Below are positions 52,649 to 63,975 of a stretch of 64,000 nucleotides of DNA, one piece after another; position 1 is the first letter of the stretch, and every line of letters begins with the position of its first letter. A program made the position numbers and the translations under genes. Below the pieces are notes generated by a model. That model made no database searches, was not told the DNA's origin, and worked only from the letters and a program-made list of their open reading frames with translations. The stretch is from Ahaetulla prasina. Its lineage: Eukaryota > Chordata > Lepidosauria > Squamata > Colubridae. The stretch covers positions 91,687,825 through 91,751,824 of the forward strand of contig NC_080543.1 of NCBI RefSeq assembly GCF_028640845.1, in the 5' to 3' direction.

Positions 52649-52653
<5 letters not shown>

Positions 52654-52725
<72 letters not shown>
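52654..52725. repeat. (TA)n right of foldback copy C
   Basis: It is an uninterrupted TA run of about 70 bases. Confidence 0.97.
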
Positions 52726-52728
<3 letters not shown>

Positions 52729-52800
52729 CTTCATGATATGTTTTTTTATGACAGTGTTTGTGTATACTGTTGTGACAAAATGAAATAAAAAAAAGAAGGG
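52726..52800 (+). mobile_element. CR1-group LINE family 2 tail, right half
   Basis: ACTGTTGTGACAAAATGAAA with an A-run is the 3' end of the tail begun at 52220. Confidence 0.75.
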
Positions 52801-52880
52801 TTCTGAGGTCTAGCACATTATAAAATATTAATAATCTTCTAACACCTAGTATGAAAAAAAGCCAACTCAAAATGTAATTT

Positions 52881-53477
52881 TTGTGGTGCAACCAAAACAA
52901 TCTGGAACTGAACACACTCAAAACCGTAGAAATGGTGGTAGACTTTAGGAAAAACCCTTCCATACTTCCACCTCTCACAATACTTGACAACACAGTATCA
53001 ACAGTAGAAACCTTCAAATTTCTGGGTTCTATCATATCGCAAGATCTCAAATGGACAGCTAACATCAAAAACATCATTAAAAAAGGACAACAAAGAATGT
53101 TCTTTCTGCGCCAACTCAGTAAGCTCAAACTGCCCAAGGAGCTGCTGATCCAGTTCTACAGAGGAATTATTGAGTCTGTCATTTGCACCTCTATAACTGT
53201 CTGGTTCGGTTCTGCAACCCAACAAGAAAAACACAGACTTCAGAGGATAATTAGAACTGCAGAAAAAATAATTGCTACCAACCTGCCTTCCATTGAGGAC
53301 CTGTATACTGCACGAATCAAGAAGAGGGCCGTGAAAATATTTGCAGATCCCTCGCATCCTGGACATAAACTGTTTCAACTCCTACCCTCAAAACGACGCT
53401 ATAGAGCACTGCACACCAGAACAACTAGACACAAGAACAGTTTTTTCCCGAAGGCCATCACTCTGCTAAACAAATAA
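52881..53477 (+). pseudogene. Rex1-like RT C-terminal region, open 198 residues
   Basis: The frame has NNLELNTLKTVEMVVDFRKN, then a TFKFLGSIISQDLKW block, FFLRQLSKLKLPKELLIQFY, WFGSATQQEKHRLQ and HPGHKLFQLLPSKRRYRAL. It lacks the catalytic palm (motifs A-C) because of 5' truncation. The uninterrupted frame indicates a recent insertion. Starting methionine is incidental. Confidence 0.8.
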
Positions 53478-53764
53478 TTCTCTCAACACTGTCAGACTAT
53501 TTACTGAATCTGCACTACTATTAATCGTTTCATAGTTCCCATCACCAATCTCTTTCCACTTATGACTGTATGACTATAACTTGTTGCTGGCAATCCTTAT
53601 GATTTATATTGATATATGATCATCAATTGTGTTGTAAATGTTGTACCTTGATGAACGTATCTTTTCTTTTATGTACACTGAGAGCATCTGCACCAAGACA
53701 AATTCCTTGTGTGTCCAATCACACTTGCCGAATAAAATTCTATTCTATTCTAAAAAATTCTATT
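52882..53764 (+). mobile_element. Rex1-like LINE 3' part, young copy, ATTCT tail
   Basis: It is 5'-truncated near 52882. Coding sequence runs to 53477, then a 3' UTR ends TTGTGTGTCCAATCACACTT, AATAAA and (ATTCT)n. It is nearly identical to 7240-7880. Confidence 0.87.
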
Positions 53765-54350
53765 CTAATTGTTCTATTTTCTAGTGAACATTTGGTTGGT
53801 GGCAAACTGAACTAGCCCAAAGTGCAATTTTAAAGAAAACAAGTAAATCTGTTTATTAATCAAGAAAATTCATCAAAGTTCTGAATGAAAACACCCATCT
53901 CTCAAAATATATGGAAAGCAAGTACAATTCATTGCATAAACTATCGTTTATGTGCTGAGAAATAACCTTCACCTTTCCTCTTTTATTTGCAAATAGTAAT
54001 TAAGAATTAAGATCTACAACAAATAAATCTCACTGTTTCTGTGCCCACTTACAGAAACAATGATTTATGACTGAATAGGCATTTTTGCAGGTGCAAAATA
54101 ATCTCTTCTCTGTCTGTCTATCTGTCTGTCTATCCCAAAGATGTCTTGATTGATTGATTGATATAATTTCTCCCGTTTGTTCCAAAACCCTAAGTGTTAA
54201 AAAAACCCAGAAAAAAAGAAAGCAAAAATAAAGGACTACATGGAAACAAAGAGCAACTAAAACTGCACTGAGGCTCAGTAAAATCACTAACTATCTGTAA
54301 TGATTAATGGGAAAGACCTTGGGAGATGGGGGAAAAGATACTGCACAGGG
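53765..54350. other. AT-rich non-coding stretch with short microsatellites
   Basis: GTCTATCT units (54107-54134) and TTGA units (54145-54163) are present. Confidence 0.6.
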
Positions 54351-54796
54351 CAGGGATGGTTAACCTTTTTGGTGCTAAGTGCCCAAAGTGCGATTGTGCA
54401 CACGCAAATGCACGTGCATGTGCCAGAACTCCAAAATGCAATGTGAGCCCTCCCTATGCATGTGCCCCTCCCCTGCCCATGCATGCGCATCACCCTGTGC
54501 CCCGTTTTGGTTTTCAGGTTGATGCAGGGGCCCTTCCAGGCCCAAATGGGGTATGGGGGGCACACATGCAATGGGAATGCCCCGGTGCATGCGCCCCATC
54601 CCTGTTCATGCACGCCCCTCACTTGCGGCCTGCCCCCCCCAACATGTGCAGCAGAGAACCGAAGACCAGCTGGCCAGCGGGAGGGCCGCATGCATGTGCG
54701 GTGAAGCTGGGCTGAGGCGACGGCAGGTGTGCCCGCAGAAAGGGCTCTGCGTGCCACCTGTGGCACACGTGCCACTGCGTGCCATCACGGACCTAG
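54351..54796. mobile_element. Probable hAT-type non-autonomous element, 446 bp
   Basis: It begins CAGGGATGGTTAACCTTTTT and ends CATCACGGACCTAG, which are imperfect complements of each other. The interior is rich in GTGCATGCGC-like alternating purine-pyrimidine words. I could not confirm an 8-bp target duplication. Open frames inside have no domain. Confidence 0.5.
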
Positions 54797-54799
54797 GGA

Positions 54800-55015
54800 A
54801 TGGTCAGTTAAGAGAGGGCATAGCTCACAGCTGTATACTGGGCAATATGAGATTCTCAGAAGGGACCCTCCCTAATTTCTCAGTCTGTAAAGGAGATGGT
54901 AGGAGAATTGTACTTTCAGACTTATAAGATTATTAATGTAGCTTTACAATAAAGTAGAACTAGCTTATCATGTTGTATTTCCTGTTTGGTCTACTTGATA
55001 AGGCTAACACGATCA
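54800..55015 (+). repeat. Copy of the 314-bp LTR family
   Basis: CCCTAATTTCTCAGTCTGTA and CAATAAAGTAGAACTAGCTT match the minus-strand text of 44462-44775. The 5' third is not recognisable. Confidence 0.5.
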
Positions 55016-55070
55016 GACACATGCATTCTTGCTGGAACTCCCAACCAACTTCCTGTCCCAATGCCTAAGG

Positions 55071-55184
55071 CAGGGGTCTCCAATCTTGGCAACTTTAAGA
55101 CTTGTAGACTTCAGCTTTGCTGGCTGAGGAATTCTGGGAGTTGAAGTCCACAAGTCTTAAAGTTGCCAAGATTGGAGACCCATG
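55071..55184. mobile_element. hAT-type MITE, 114 bp, perfect palindrome type
   Basis: It starts CAGGGGTCTCCAATCTTGGC and ends GCCAAGATTGGAGACCCATG. An exact 8-bp duplication GCCTAAGG flanks it (55063-55070 and 55185-55192). Confidence 0.92.
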
Positions 55185-55192
55185 GCCTAAGG

Positions 55193-55649
55193 GAACAACC
55201 AGGTCTTCATGATCTGGCAAAAGACCAATAAACCAGGGGCTGTCCATATGATGAGGTTTCAGAACTGGTTTATAAGGTTTAATAAATAGATTTATTATCA
55301 ATATAATCTCTACAATTGCAAAGCTGTTTCCTGTTTTTTAGATTTGGCACAGGTTTTGTTAAATTCTTCAATCCTGGGTTTTAGGTGGAAAGATCCAAAA
55401 TAGCTTCCTTTGTAGTAGTTTTTTTAAAAAAAACAACAACCAAAAAACTGAATTAACTGTTGCCAAACTGAACCTTTGGTAATAAATCTCAGAACTCGCT
55501 ACTAATCAGATTAGGGTATCATGGGATTCACCCTAACTGAGCAGTCTCATAATTATATTTCCCTTGGGAACTCTTGAACAAAAGAGACTGCCAATGAATT
55601 TTTAAATTACTATGTATTCTATTTTATGGCAGAGATATAATGGAAGTGC
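55193..55649. other. AT-rich non-coding stretch
   Basis: Nothing is recognised in this stretch. Confidence 0.5.
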
Positions 55650-55725
55650 CTTTCCATTGTGAATGATAAGAGAGGCAGTGCTCATGTCTGCTTCTCAGCT
55701 GAGGGAGCCTGAGTTGTCTGAGAGA

Positions 55726-55795
55726 CATTAGATTAGAATTAGAATTCTTTATTAGTCAAGTGTGATTGGACACACAAGGAATTTGTCTTTGGTGG
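55726..55795 (-). mobile_element. Rex1-like LINE 3' tail, 70 bp, nested in the SINE
   Basis: TAGAATTCTTTATTAGTCAA and GTGTGATTGGACACACAAGG are the reverse of the last bases of the LINE at 53680-53745. Confidence 0.8.
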
Positions 55796-55943
55796 ATATG
55801 CATTTGCATTTCTGTCAGCATGTGGCCAGCATGAAAATATGGAATATAGTAACCTTCCTGCTGAAGAAAAGTTTATCTACCCACACCTGAATGCTTTTGA
55901 ACTGCTAAATTAGCAAGAGTTCAGGTGAGTAATGGAAGCTCAC

Positions 55944-56210
55944 CAGGGGTGAAATGCTACCGGTTCATACCGGTCTGGGCGAACCAGTAGCGGTGGTGGA
56001 GGATAGTTCAGCGAACCGGTAGTGGCAGCAGCGTGAGGCTCTGCCCACATGCCCGGACAACCTGTTTTTGACCCTCTGTGCAGGTGCAGAAGGCTTTGCG
56101 CATGTGCAGAGGGTGTAAAATCACACATGATGCACATGCATGTGCACGGAGCGCGCAGGTGGCACATGCATTTTTGAACCAGTAGGTAAGGTAAGTAGAT
56201 TTCACCTCTG
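55944..56210. mobile_element. hAT-type MITE, 267 bp, nested in the SINE
   Basis: It starts CAGGGGTGAAATGCTACC and ends GATTTCACCTCTG. The 8-bp duplication AAGCTCAC is exact (55936-55943 and 56211-56218). Confidence 0.92.
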
Positions 56211-56315
56211 AAGCTCACCCCATCATGCAGCACTCAAGTTTCAAACCCAGGCTATTGGCTTTCCAGCTGACAAGCTCAGCATCTTAACCACTGAGCCATC
56301 ATGCCTGCTTATGAA

Positions 56316-57354
56316 TGTAACCAGTCAAGAAAAAAAGTGTAAGGAAATAGAAAAGAAAAATGTAACACACATACACTCAAGCATAAATAAATACTAATGC
56401 ATGTACTCACACAAACATAGACTCGTGCACTCATATGCAAATATTGATATACTTGCACACATACATCTAACCAAATATTAATTTTGTTATATTTCTGTTT
56501 TCTTTCCTCTTTCTACAAGGGCTTAGAAAAATGATGAAAATATAGTCAAGTAAAATCAACCCTAGGGCAATAAAATGTACACATTTTGGTTGTTTTTGGC
56601 ATAATATTGCAATTGTATGACAGGCAGGTTTCTTCCTATTGCCAAAAGTAATTAAAAGTTATATAGGGATGTGCAAAATTCCACTGGCACAATGAAGTAA
56701 GTTTAATGTGATAAAATATTATATTTTAATTGGAAAGGCCTTGGTCTAATTTTTTCTGATCTTGAAGAGGAGGAAATGTTTTCATTGATATATCATGTGA
56801 TATTTTATGAAGTCTTCTAATACTGCAATACAAATGACTGAGACAACTCTCATTTTAAAAAAGTGATCAGTGAATAGGAAATAGGAATATACAATAAGAC
56901 ACACACACACACAAACCATAAATTATTTGTTGGACATTGCTTCTGGCAAGTGATTCAATATAATTTAAATTGTATTAATACAGTATTTTTTTTTCATTTT
57001 TGCATAATGAAACAACTTAGGGCTGCTAAGAAAAGTAACTTTCATTCCAAATGATAATCACATATTGATTAATTTCACAGGAGATTACAACTAAAACCAG
57101 GCAGTAGGAATTCATATTTAGTAAATTACCAAAAGAAAAATAGAGGTTAGGCAGAGAGCAGACAAGTGTTCATAAATGAGCTACAGAAAATTTATTTTAG
57201 ATTACATTATATTGGTAATTGAATGTGAATGGAAGACATAGTTTTAGCATCATAAGAAGTAGTCAGATGGTGTACATGTATAATGATAACTGCAACAATT
57301 TATTTTAATATTCTCATAAGATTGTTGTTATAGATAGCATATGTGTGAGAGAGA
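56316..57354. other. AT-rich non-coding stretch with an ACAC run
   Basis: No gene is recognised. (CA)n lies at 56901-56915. Confidence 0.5.
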
Positions 57355-57357
57355 AGA

Positions 57358-57418
57358 GGGGAAGGAAGGAAGGAAGGAAGGAAGGAAGGAAGGAAGGAAG
57401 GAAGGAAGGAAGGAAGGA
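57358..57418. repeat. (GGAA)n microsatellite
   Basis: About fifteen GGAA/AAGG units occur without interruption. Confidence 0.97.
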
Positions 57419-59999
57419 ATCTATAGTGGTTAAGGAACAAGAAGGCAAGAGAGTATAGAACACCATCCTGGATGGGTCTTGATCTCTAACGTAAGTCTGT
57501 CCTTATAAGATTTGACCCAAAGGATTTTTTGATGCTGTTTCTTCTGATTCCATATAGCATAGTTACTTCATTCTTGTATGGTACAGGCTGGGATGAATTG
57601 ATCAGAGATCTAAACAAAGTAATGAAGGGAAAAAAACCTGTGTCCTATAACCTGCCTCAACCTCAGAAGCTAGCCAGATTTCTGCTAATAAAGTAGAGGA
57701 TACAGTTCTATTACTGAACAGAAATATTTTACCAGTTTTTCAATGGGTTTCGAGCCCCACCACCACCAGAAAGATAGTAAGTGCTGTCTTTTTTGGGCCA
57801 GCCCTTATGGGACTAGATATAACATTATAAATTCTGATAATCTCCTCAGTTTTGGACTAGTGTCAGGGAATCATGATATTCTTTCACCCATGAAAGTTCA
57901 TTGGGTAGGCCTTAGAACGTCTATAGTTTTCAGCCTAACCAATCTGTTAGAAGAGTTCTGATAAAAAAAAAAGAAAAAGACCAAACTATGACTACCTTAA
58001 CCTCTTTGAAGGAAGCCCCTTAGCTTTGAAATATTGTTATCTTACACTGAACTGCATAAAACAGATCTACCTAATATGGCTCTTCAGATCTTCAGGGAGA
58101 CACTTCAGTTCATTGACTGTTTGACTGAAATATTTCTTTGATAAAAAAACAACAACTGCAAAGTGCTGCAGGATCCACCTTTAAACAGCAGAGCAACACT
58201 ATTGTTATTTGTTTGTCTGCACAGCACACGCAAAAGTGGCCTTGAAAGGAGACAAGGTAAACAGATTCTTCAGCAAATTATTCACACATCAAAGCAGACT
58301 GCTAGGCTTTTCCAGTTACACTAAAAAAGTACAATATGTATATTCGTCACAAGTACATGATTTTAGCTACTTTAATTCATGTGGAAAATCTATGATTTGT
58401 TGTTGAATAATGCAAGTGAGTATGGGAACATATATTACAAAGGATATATACTGCCAGTTACCTACGTCCTAGATGAAAAGTGCCACATCAAACACAAAAC
58501 ATAGGTTCCTGTTATCTCCATAATGGTAGATTTAAATCAAATGTTTGTTTAGCTCTTCTATTCATCATATATAAATTCAAAGCAGGCAAAAAGATAACAG
58601 CTTCATTCACTGACTGATGACATTCAGGTTTGTGTAAAATGAGCAATGATGGATCCTTTAGAGGTTGAAGATCTGATGGATATTTAGAGGCAAGAAGAAA
58701 TGGAAGCAAGACTGTTCCTATAATAGATAGCTATTTCAATGAGAGCAGAAGAAAATGCATTCCATTTTTTGTCTGATCTTCAGATATGATGGCCATCTGT
58801 CCTACTTTACAGAGAACTGTCCTTTGAAGGGCAGTTAGAAGAGAGTGCTGGAAATTGCTTAAATCAACAGTCAGCAACTGGATAGGAATCTGAGCACACA
58901 GGTCAAGTGATCCCAATCTTTCCCATTACGGTAAAGCTTGCTGCATCTCTTCAATTATTTAAATAGCATAGTTGGTATTTTCTGCCCCCGTGCTTGGCCC
59001 AGCAATATTTTAAAATATGATTCATGTTAAATTTCACTATGAGGTAAAAGAAAAAAACTGTTTTTAGGATAAGGAAGTGATATCAAATAGAGAACCTCAC
59101 ATGTAATTTACTCTTCTGAACATAGCTTGTCCCCATGTATTAAAGCTCCACTTTCACAAGAAAAGTGTCTAGAAAAATTTTCACCTGGCCTTATCAATTC
59201 TATGATTATACCAGTCTAAATCCTACTGTGCTCATTTGTCTGTGCTAAGTATGGAATGGCCATCATTTATTTTATAGTGGTCTGTAGCTGCTGAAACTGT
59301 GGAGCTGCTTTAAGTCTTCATAACTTTTAAGGTCACATTTTGTACTTACTATGACATTCATTAATATCATAGTAGGTATAATTTTCTATACAGTGTAGAA
59401 AATAATAGTATGCAAATAAGGAAAAAAGAAAGAGTATGACCATTTTGTTAGTCCTAAAAAATTCTGATTCCTAGTAACTAGTCAAACTAGTCACTTACTG
59501 GTCAAATAAACTATTAAATTGTTAAATCCAACAGTGTATGCTGTAAGAATAATGAAGAATGTAAACTAACTTCATCTTACTACTTTTTTATCCAAAAATA
59601 TGTACTGACATTTAATTTGATATATTCCTTTAAAGTTCAATTCTTATAACCTCAACACTAAACAAACCCTTCTCACTCTTTCTATCTTTCAATTAAATTA
59701 GAAAAGCTAAGGTTTTTTTTTTAGTAAATGAACTTCTAGTGTTGTTGCCAAGATTCACATGGGTACAACTAAACATCACAGTTAAATATGTCCTGAATAG
59801 GCAAAGGAGTAGGAAAAAAACAAGGTGATGAGTTAGAAAAACTTGCATGCGAAGGAAACATATACATCAGGAATGATAAATAAAAATTTCTCAATTTTCA
59901 ATTTGAAATTAAAATTCATCTGAGTTATGAATATTATCAAATTTATTGTCCCAGAATTTCACAGATTTTTCTAGCTTGGATTTAATGTATGTAACGGTT
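57419..59999. other. Long non-coding stretch without recognised content
   Basis: Short open frames at 57743-57961 and 58209-58406 have no known motif, no initiation context I can judge, and no repeat signature. This 2.6 kb is the longest piece I cannot assign to any repeat. Confidence 0.4.
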
Positions 60000-60239
60000 G
60001 TGTAAGATGTACACCTATTAATTAATTAATTAATTAATTAATTTTATTTATTTAATCAAATTTTTATACCGCCCTTCTCCCGAAGGATTCAGGGCGGTTT
60101 ACAGCCAGATAAAAACAGATACAACAAAATAAATACAGAATAAAATAATATTTAAAATACTTATTCAATTTGGCCCAGATTAAAATATCTTTAAAACAAT
60201 AAAACCCATTAAAATTAAAACCAGATAAAATCTAAAATC

Positions 60240-60928
60240 CTATGCCAGTCCTGCGCAGATGAATAAATATGTGTTCAGCTCGCGGCGAAAGGTTCGAAGG
60301 TCCAGAAGTTGGCGAAGTCCTGGGGGAAGTTCATTCCAGAGGGTGGGAGCCCCCACAGAGAAGGCCCTTCCCCTGGGGGCCGCCAGCCGACATTGTTTGG
60401 CGGATGGCACCCTGAGGAGTCCCTCTCTGTGAGAGCGCACGGGTCGGTGAGAGGCAATCGGTAGCAGTAAGCGGTCCCGTAAGTAACCCGGTCCTAAGCC
60501 ATGGAGCGCTTTAAAGGTAGTAACCAGCACCTTGAAGTGCACCCGGAAGACCACAGGTAGCCAGTGCAGCCTGCGCAGGAGTGGTGTCACATGGGCTCTA
60601 TCACCCGCACAGCTGCATTCTGAACCAACTGGAGCCTCCGGGTGCTCTTCAAGGGGAGCCCCATGTAGAGAGCATTGCAGTAATCCAAGCGAGAGGTAAC
60701 AAGAGCATAAGTGACTGTGCATAGGGCATCCCGGTCAAGGAAGGGGCGCAACTGGCGAATCAGGCAGACCTGATAAAAAGCTCTCCTGGAGATGGTCATC
60801 AGGTGATCTTCAAAAGACAACCGCCCATCCAGGAGAATGCCCAAGTTGCGCACCCTTTCCATCGGGGCCAGTGACTCGCCCCCAACAGTCAGCCGCAGCT
60901 GCAGCTGACTGTACCGGGGTGCCGGCAT
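60240..60928 (-). pseudogene. L2 C-terminal region, two frames
   Basis: The piece at 60587-60928 has RVRNLGILLDGRLSFEDHLM, a YALVTSRLDYCNALYMGLPL block and LQLVQNAAVRV. The piece at 60240-60722 has VTPLLRRLHWLPVVFRVHFK, FKALHGLGPGYLRDRL and AFSVGAPTLWNELPPGLRQL. These are the standard L2 C-terminal motifs. A frame change lies between 60587 and 60640. Confidence 0.88.
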
Positions 60929-61502
60929 TCATAGCCGTCTTGGAGGGATTGAGCTTGAGCCTGTTTCTCCCCATCCAGACCCGTACGGCTTCCAGACACT
61001 GGGACAGTACCTCGATAGCTTCGTTGGGGTGGCCTGGGGTGGAAAAGTACAGCTGCGTAGCATCAGCGTACAGTTGGTACCTCACCCCAAAACCACTGAT
61101 GATCTCACCCAACGGCTTCATATAGATGTTGAACAGGAGAGGCGAGAGAATCGACCCCTGCAGCACCCCACTAGTGAGGCACCTCGGGGTCGATCTCTGC
61201 CCCCCTGCCAACACCGTCTGCGACCGGTCAGAGAGATAGGAGGAGAACCACTGATAAACGGTGCCTCCCACTCCCAAACTCCCCAGCCGGTGCAGCAGGA
61301 TACAATGGTCGATGGTATCGAAAGCCACTGAGAGGTCTAATAGGACCAGGGCAGAGGAATAACCCCTATCCCTGGGCCTCCAGAGATCATCCACCAATGC
61401 AACCAAAACCGTCTCCGTACTGTATCCGGGCCAAAAGCCAGACTGGAACAGGTCTAGATAGACAGTTTCATCCAGGTATTGGGGTAATTGACGTGCCATC
61501 AC
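60810..61502 (-). pseudogene. L2 reverse transcriptase palm, catalytic residue changed
   Basis: It contains LLDLSVAFDTIDHCILLHRL (motif A), SGVLQGSILSPLLFNIYM and RLKLNPSKTAM. The catalytic box reads LYADATQLYF where the family has YADDT, so the second aspartate is alanine. The invariant PQG region also reads LQG. Both changes argue against activity. Confidence 0.87.
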
Positions 61503-61507
61503 ACTCT

Positions 61508-63126
61508 CTACGCAAAGCGAAGGTTGGAGACTGGACGATAATTTCCTAAAACAGCTGGGTCCAGGGAAGGCTTCTTGAGGAGGGGTCTCACCACCGCCTC
61601 TTTCAAGGCAGCAGGAAAAACCCCATCCAACAACGAAGCATTAGTGATCCCCCGGAGCCAGCCTCGTGTCACCTCCTGCGTGGCGAGTACCAGCCAGGAG
61701 GGGCACAGGTCCAGTAAACATGTGGTGGCATTCAACCTCCCCAACACCCTGTCCATGTCCTCAGGAGCCACAGGGTCAAATTCATCCCAAACAATCTCAA
61801 CAAGACGAGTCTCCGACCCCTCACCTGGATCTACCCAATTTTGATCCAACCCATCCCGAAGCTGAACGATTTTATCGTATAGATAACCACTAAACTCCTC
61901 GGCACGTCCCTGTAATGGGTCATCCCGCTCCCCCTGTTGAAGGAGAGAGCGGGTCGCCTGAAACAGGGCGGCCGGGCGGTTATCTGCCGACGCAATGAGA
62001 GAAGAGACGTAACAACATCTCGCTTCCCTCAATGCCACTAGGTAGGTTCTACTATATGACCTAACTAGTGTCCGATCAGCTTCCGAACGGCTGGACCTCC
62101 AGGAACTCTCTAGGCGTCTTCTCCGGCATTTCATCTCCCTCAGCTCCTCAGAGAACCAAGGAGCTGGTCGAGACCTACGCCGGGTCAGAGGCCACAAAGG
62201 CACAACACGGTCTAGAGCCCCAGCCAAGGCCAGTTCCCAAGCCACGACTAGTTCTTCAGCCGTGCCGTGAGCCAGATCCTCAGGGAACGGCCCAAGCTCC
62301 ATCAGGAACCTCTCCGGGTCCATCAGGCACCTGGGACGGAACCAACGTATTGGTCCTGTCTCCCTGCGGTGTTGACTGGCGGTCCGAAAGTCCAGACGAA
62401 GGAGAGAGTGATCTGACCATGACAAAGGTTCAATGACTAGATCTCTCAAGTCCAGATCCTTCAACCACTGTCCAGAGATAAAAATCAAATCCAGTGTGCC
62501 TCCCACAATGTGAGTAGGGCCATCAACTACTTGTGTCAGGTCCAAGGCCATCATGGAGGCCATGAACTCCTGAGCTGTCGTCGATGACGTGCCGGTCGAT
62601 GGCAAGTTAAAGTCCCCCATGACCATAAGTCTAGGGGTCTCAACCGCTACCCCAGCAAGCACCTCCAGCAGCTCGGGCAGGGCTGTTGTCACGCAGCAAG
62701 GAGCCAGGTACGTGACCAACAAGCCCATCTGACCCCTATGACCCCACTTCACAAAGAGGGATTCACAACCAGCAATCTGAGATACAGTGGTCTCCCTTGG
62801 TTCTAGACTCTCCTTAATAACAACCGCCACCCCCGCACCCCTACCTTGGGCCCTTGGTTGATGGAATGCTCGGAAACCCGGTGGGCACATTTCAACAAGG
62901 GGCACGCCCCTTCCGTGCCCAACCAGGTTTCCGTAACGCCCATAAGGTCCGCGGATCCCCCCTGTATAAGATCACAAATTAGGGGGGCCTTGTTAACCAC
63001 GGACCGTGCATTGCACAACATCAACCGAAGGCCCAAGCTCTGAGGGTCTTGGCCACCCGGGGAACGGGAGAAGTCTAAGGGGTCAGGGCGTGCGATCGCT
63101 TTCAAACATTGAGCACGCGCCCCCAA
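61508..63126 (-). pseudogene. L2 endonuclease and N-terminal RT region
   Basis: The first frame (62803-63126) has [20 protein letters not shown] and [10 protein letters not shown], the start of an AP-like endonuclease. A shift near 62860-62905 leads to the 465-residue frame 61508-62905. That frame has [50 protein letters not shown] and a LSWSDHSLLRLDF block with the catalytic SDH. It ends near the RT entry motif LGNYRPVSNL. The endonuclease motifs GDFN and SDH are intact. Confidence 0.88.
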
Positions 63127-63185
63127 AGATCGATACGACCCCTCACTTCCGCCATATCTGCCCCTCCCACTTACCGTGCAAATGG

Positions 63186-63975
63186 TAATAATTCATTTAA
63201 ATACATACAGTTTGGGTTACACTTCCTGTCAAGAATTTGTTAAAGCTTGTAAATCAAAATGACTTTCCCTGTGCTGAAAAAATAAAAAGCATTCTCACAT
63301 TCTAAAACATCTTACAGCTTTTTTATTATACATTTGTGTGCCATTGACTACCGCACAATTTAAGTTGCTTTTGTTCTTAGAATTATACTGTCAACTTATT
63401 ACGACAGTGATACATAGAGTAATATAGTGAATGATTCTTGATATCCTTTTCTTGCATTTTATAGGATCAAAACAATAATAAAGAGGAGTCCAAAAAATTT
63501 TTGTGCCAAAGTCTTCATTAATCATGGGTAGATGCCACATGTGTGTACAGTCAAAAATGTGAATATGCTTTCAAAAGCAGTTATAGAATTAAAACATGAA
63601 TTAATATCTAATGAATTAAGTACATGAATACAACACACATTTTGGCTCACAACTTATAATAGCAAGACACATTCTTAAAAAATACTTGTAGAGCACAAAT
63701 ACTATAGTCACTATATATCTTTTCTAAAACTGAAGGTGGAGAAAGGTCCCAAAATATCTCTGTATGCTTGAGAGACAGATCCAGCTTTCATATCATCAGG
63801 TGGGGCATTTTACATATTTTTTCATTTCTTGCCAAAAGTTATTTAAAGTGGGCATCCATAAATTTGTTCTAAATACCTTTGAAAAGAAGAAAGGAGCAAT
63901 TGAAAAAGAAGTAATTCTGCTCTAATTCATATGTAAGCTTTGCATTTACAATCAGTTGGTCCAAAGGTCTTGCCC
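63186..63975. other. AT-rich non-coding stretch
   Basis: Nothing is recognised in this stretch. Confidence 0.5.

Larger units (their letters stand above)
52421..52653. mobile_element. Foldback element, family 1, copy C, inside a LINE tail
   Basis: Left arm 52421-52560 and right arm 52561-52653 meet with almost no spacer. Both arms lack the same bases relative to copies A and B (TTTGAC for TTTCGAC, and its complement GTCAAA). The LINE family 2 tail resumes after the right TA run. Confidence 0.78.
55650..56315 (-). mobile_element. SINE (GGCTCAGTGG family) with two nested insertions
   Basis: The tRNA-like head is at the right end: reversed GATGGCTCAGTGGTTAAGAT (56308-56289) is an A-box region, and GGTTTGAAACTTG (about 56250-56238) is B-box-like. 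The body continues left through AGCATTCAGGTGTGGGTAGA and CATGCTGGCCACATGCTGAC. It is broken by a hAT MITE (55944-56210) and by a Rex1-like tail (55726-55795). Confidence 0.75.
60005..63185 (-). mobile_element. Nearly complete L2 LINE, 3.2 kb
   Basis: Minus strand order: 5' region (63127-63185), endonuclease, RT, C-terminal block, and 3' UTR with the stem-loop CCGCCCTTCTCCCGAAGG and TTCAGGGCGG. The tail is (ATTA)n/(TTTA)n at 60018-60060. GC content is much higher than the flanks, which outlines the element. Four or more frame changes and a changed catalytic residue show it is inactive. Confidence 0.88.

Noticed and set aside
54287..54927. Overlapping Cys/His-rich frames
   Set aside because: They reflect GTGCATGC-type words in a hAT-like element. 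Cysteine spacing is irregular and no zinc-finger pattern holds.
57358..57418. Possible CRISPR-like or satellite array
   Set aside because: It is a simple GGAA microsatellite. No spaced repeats of CRISPR type occur in the window.
57743..57961. 72-codon frame as a possible small gene
   Set aside because: It has no recognisable motif, no splice or promoter context I can judge, and is of a length expected by chance.
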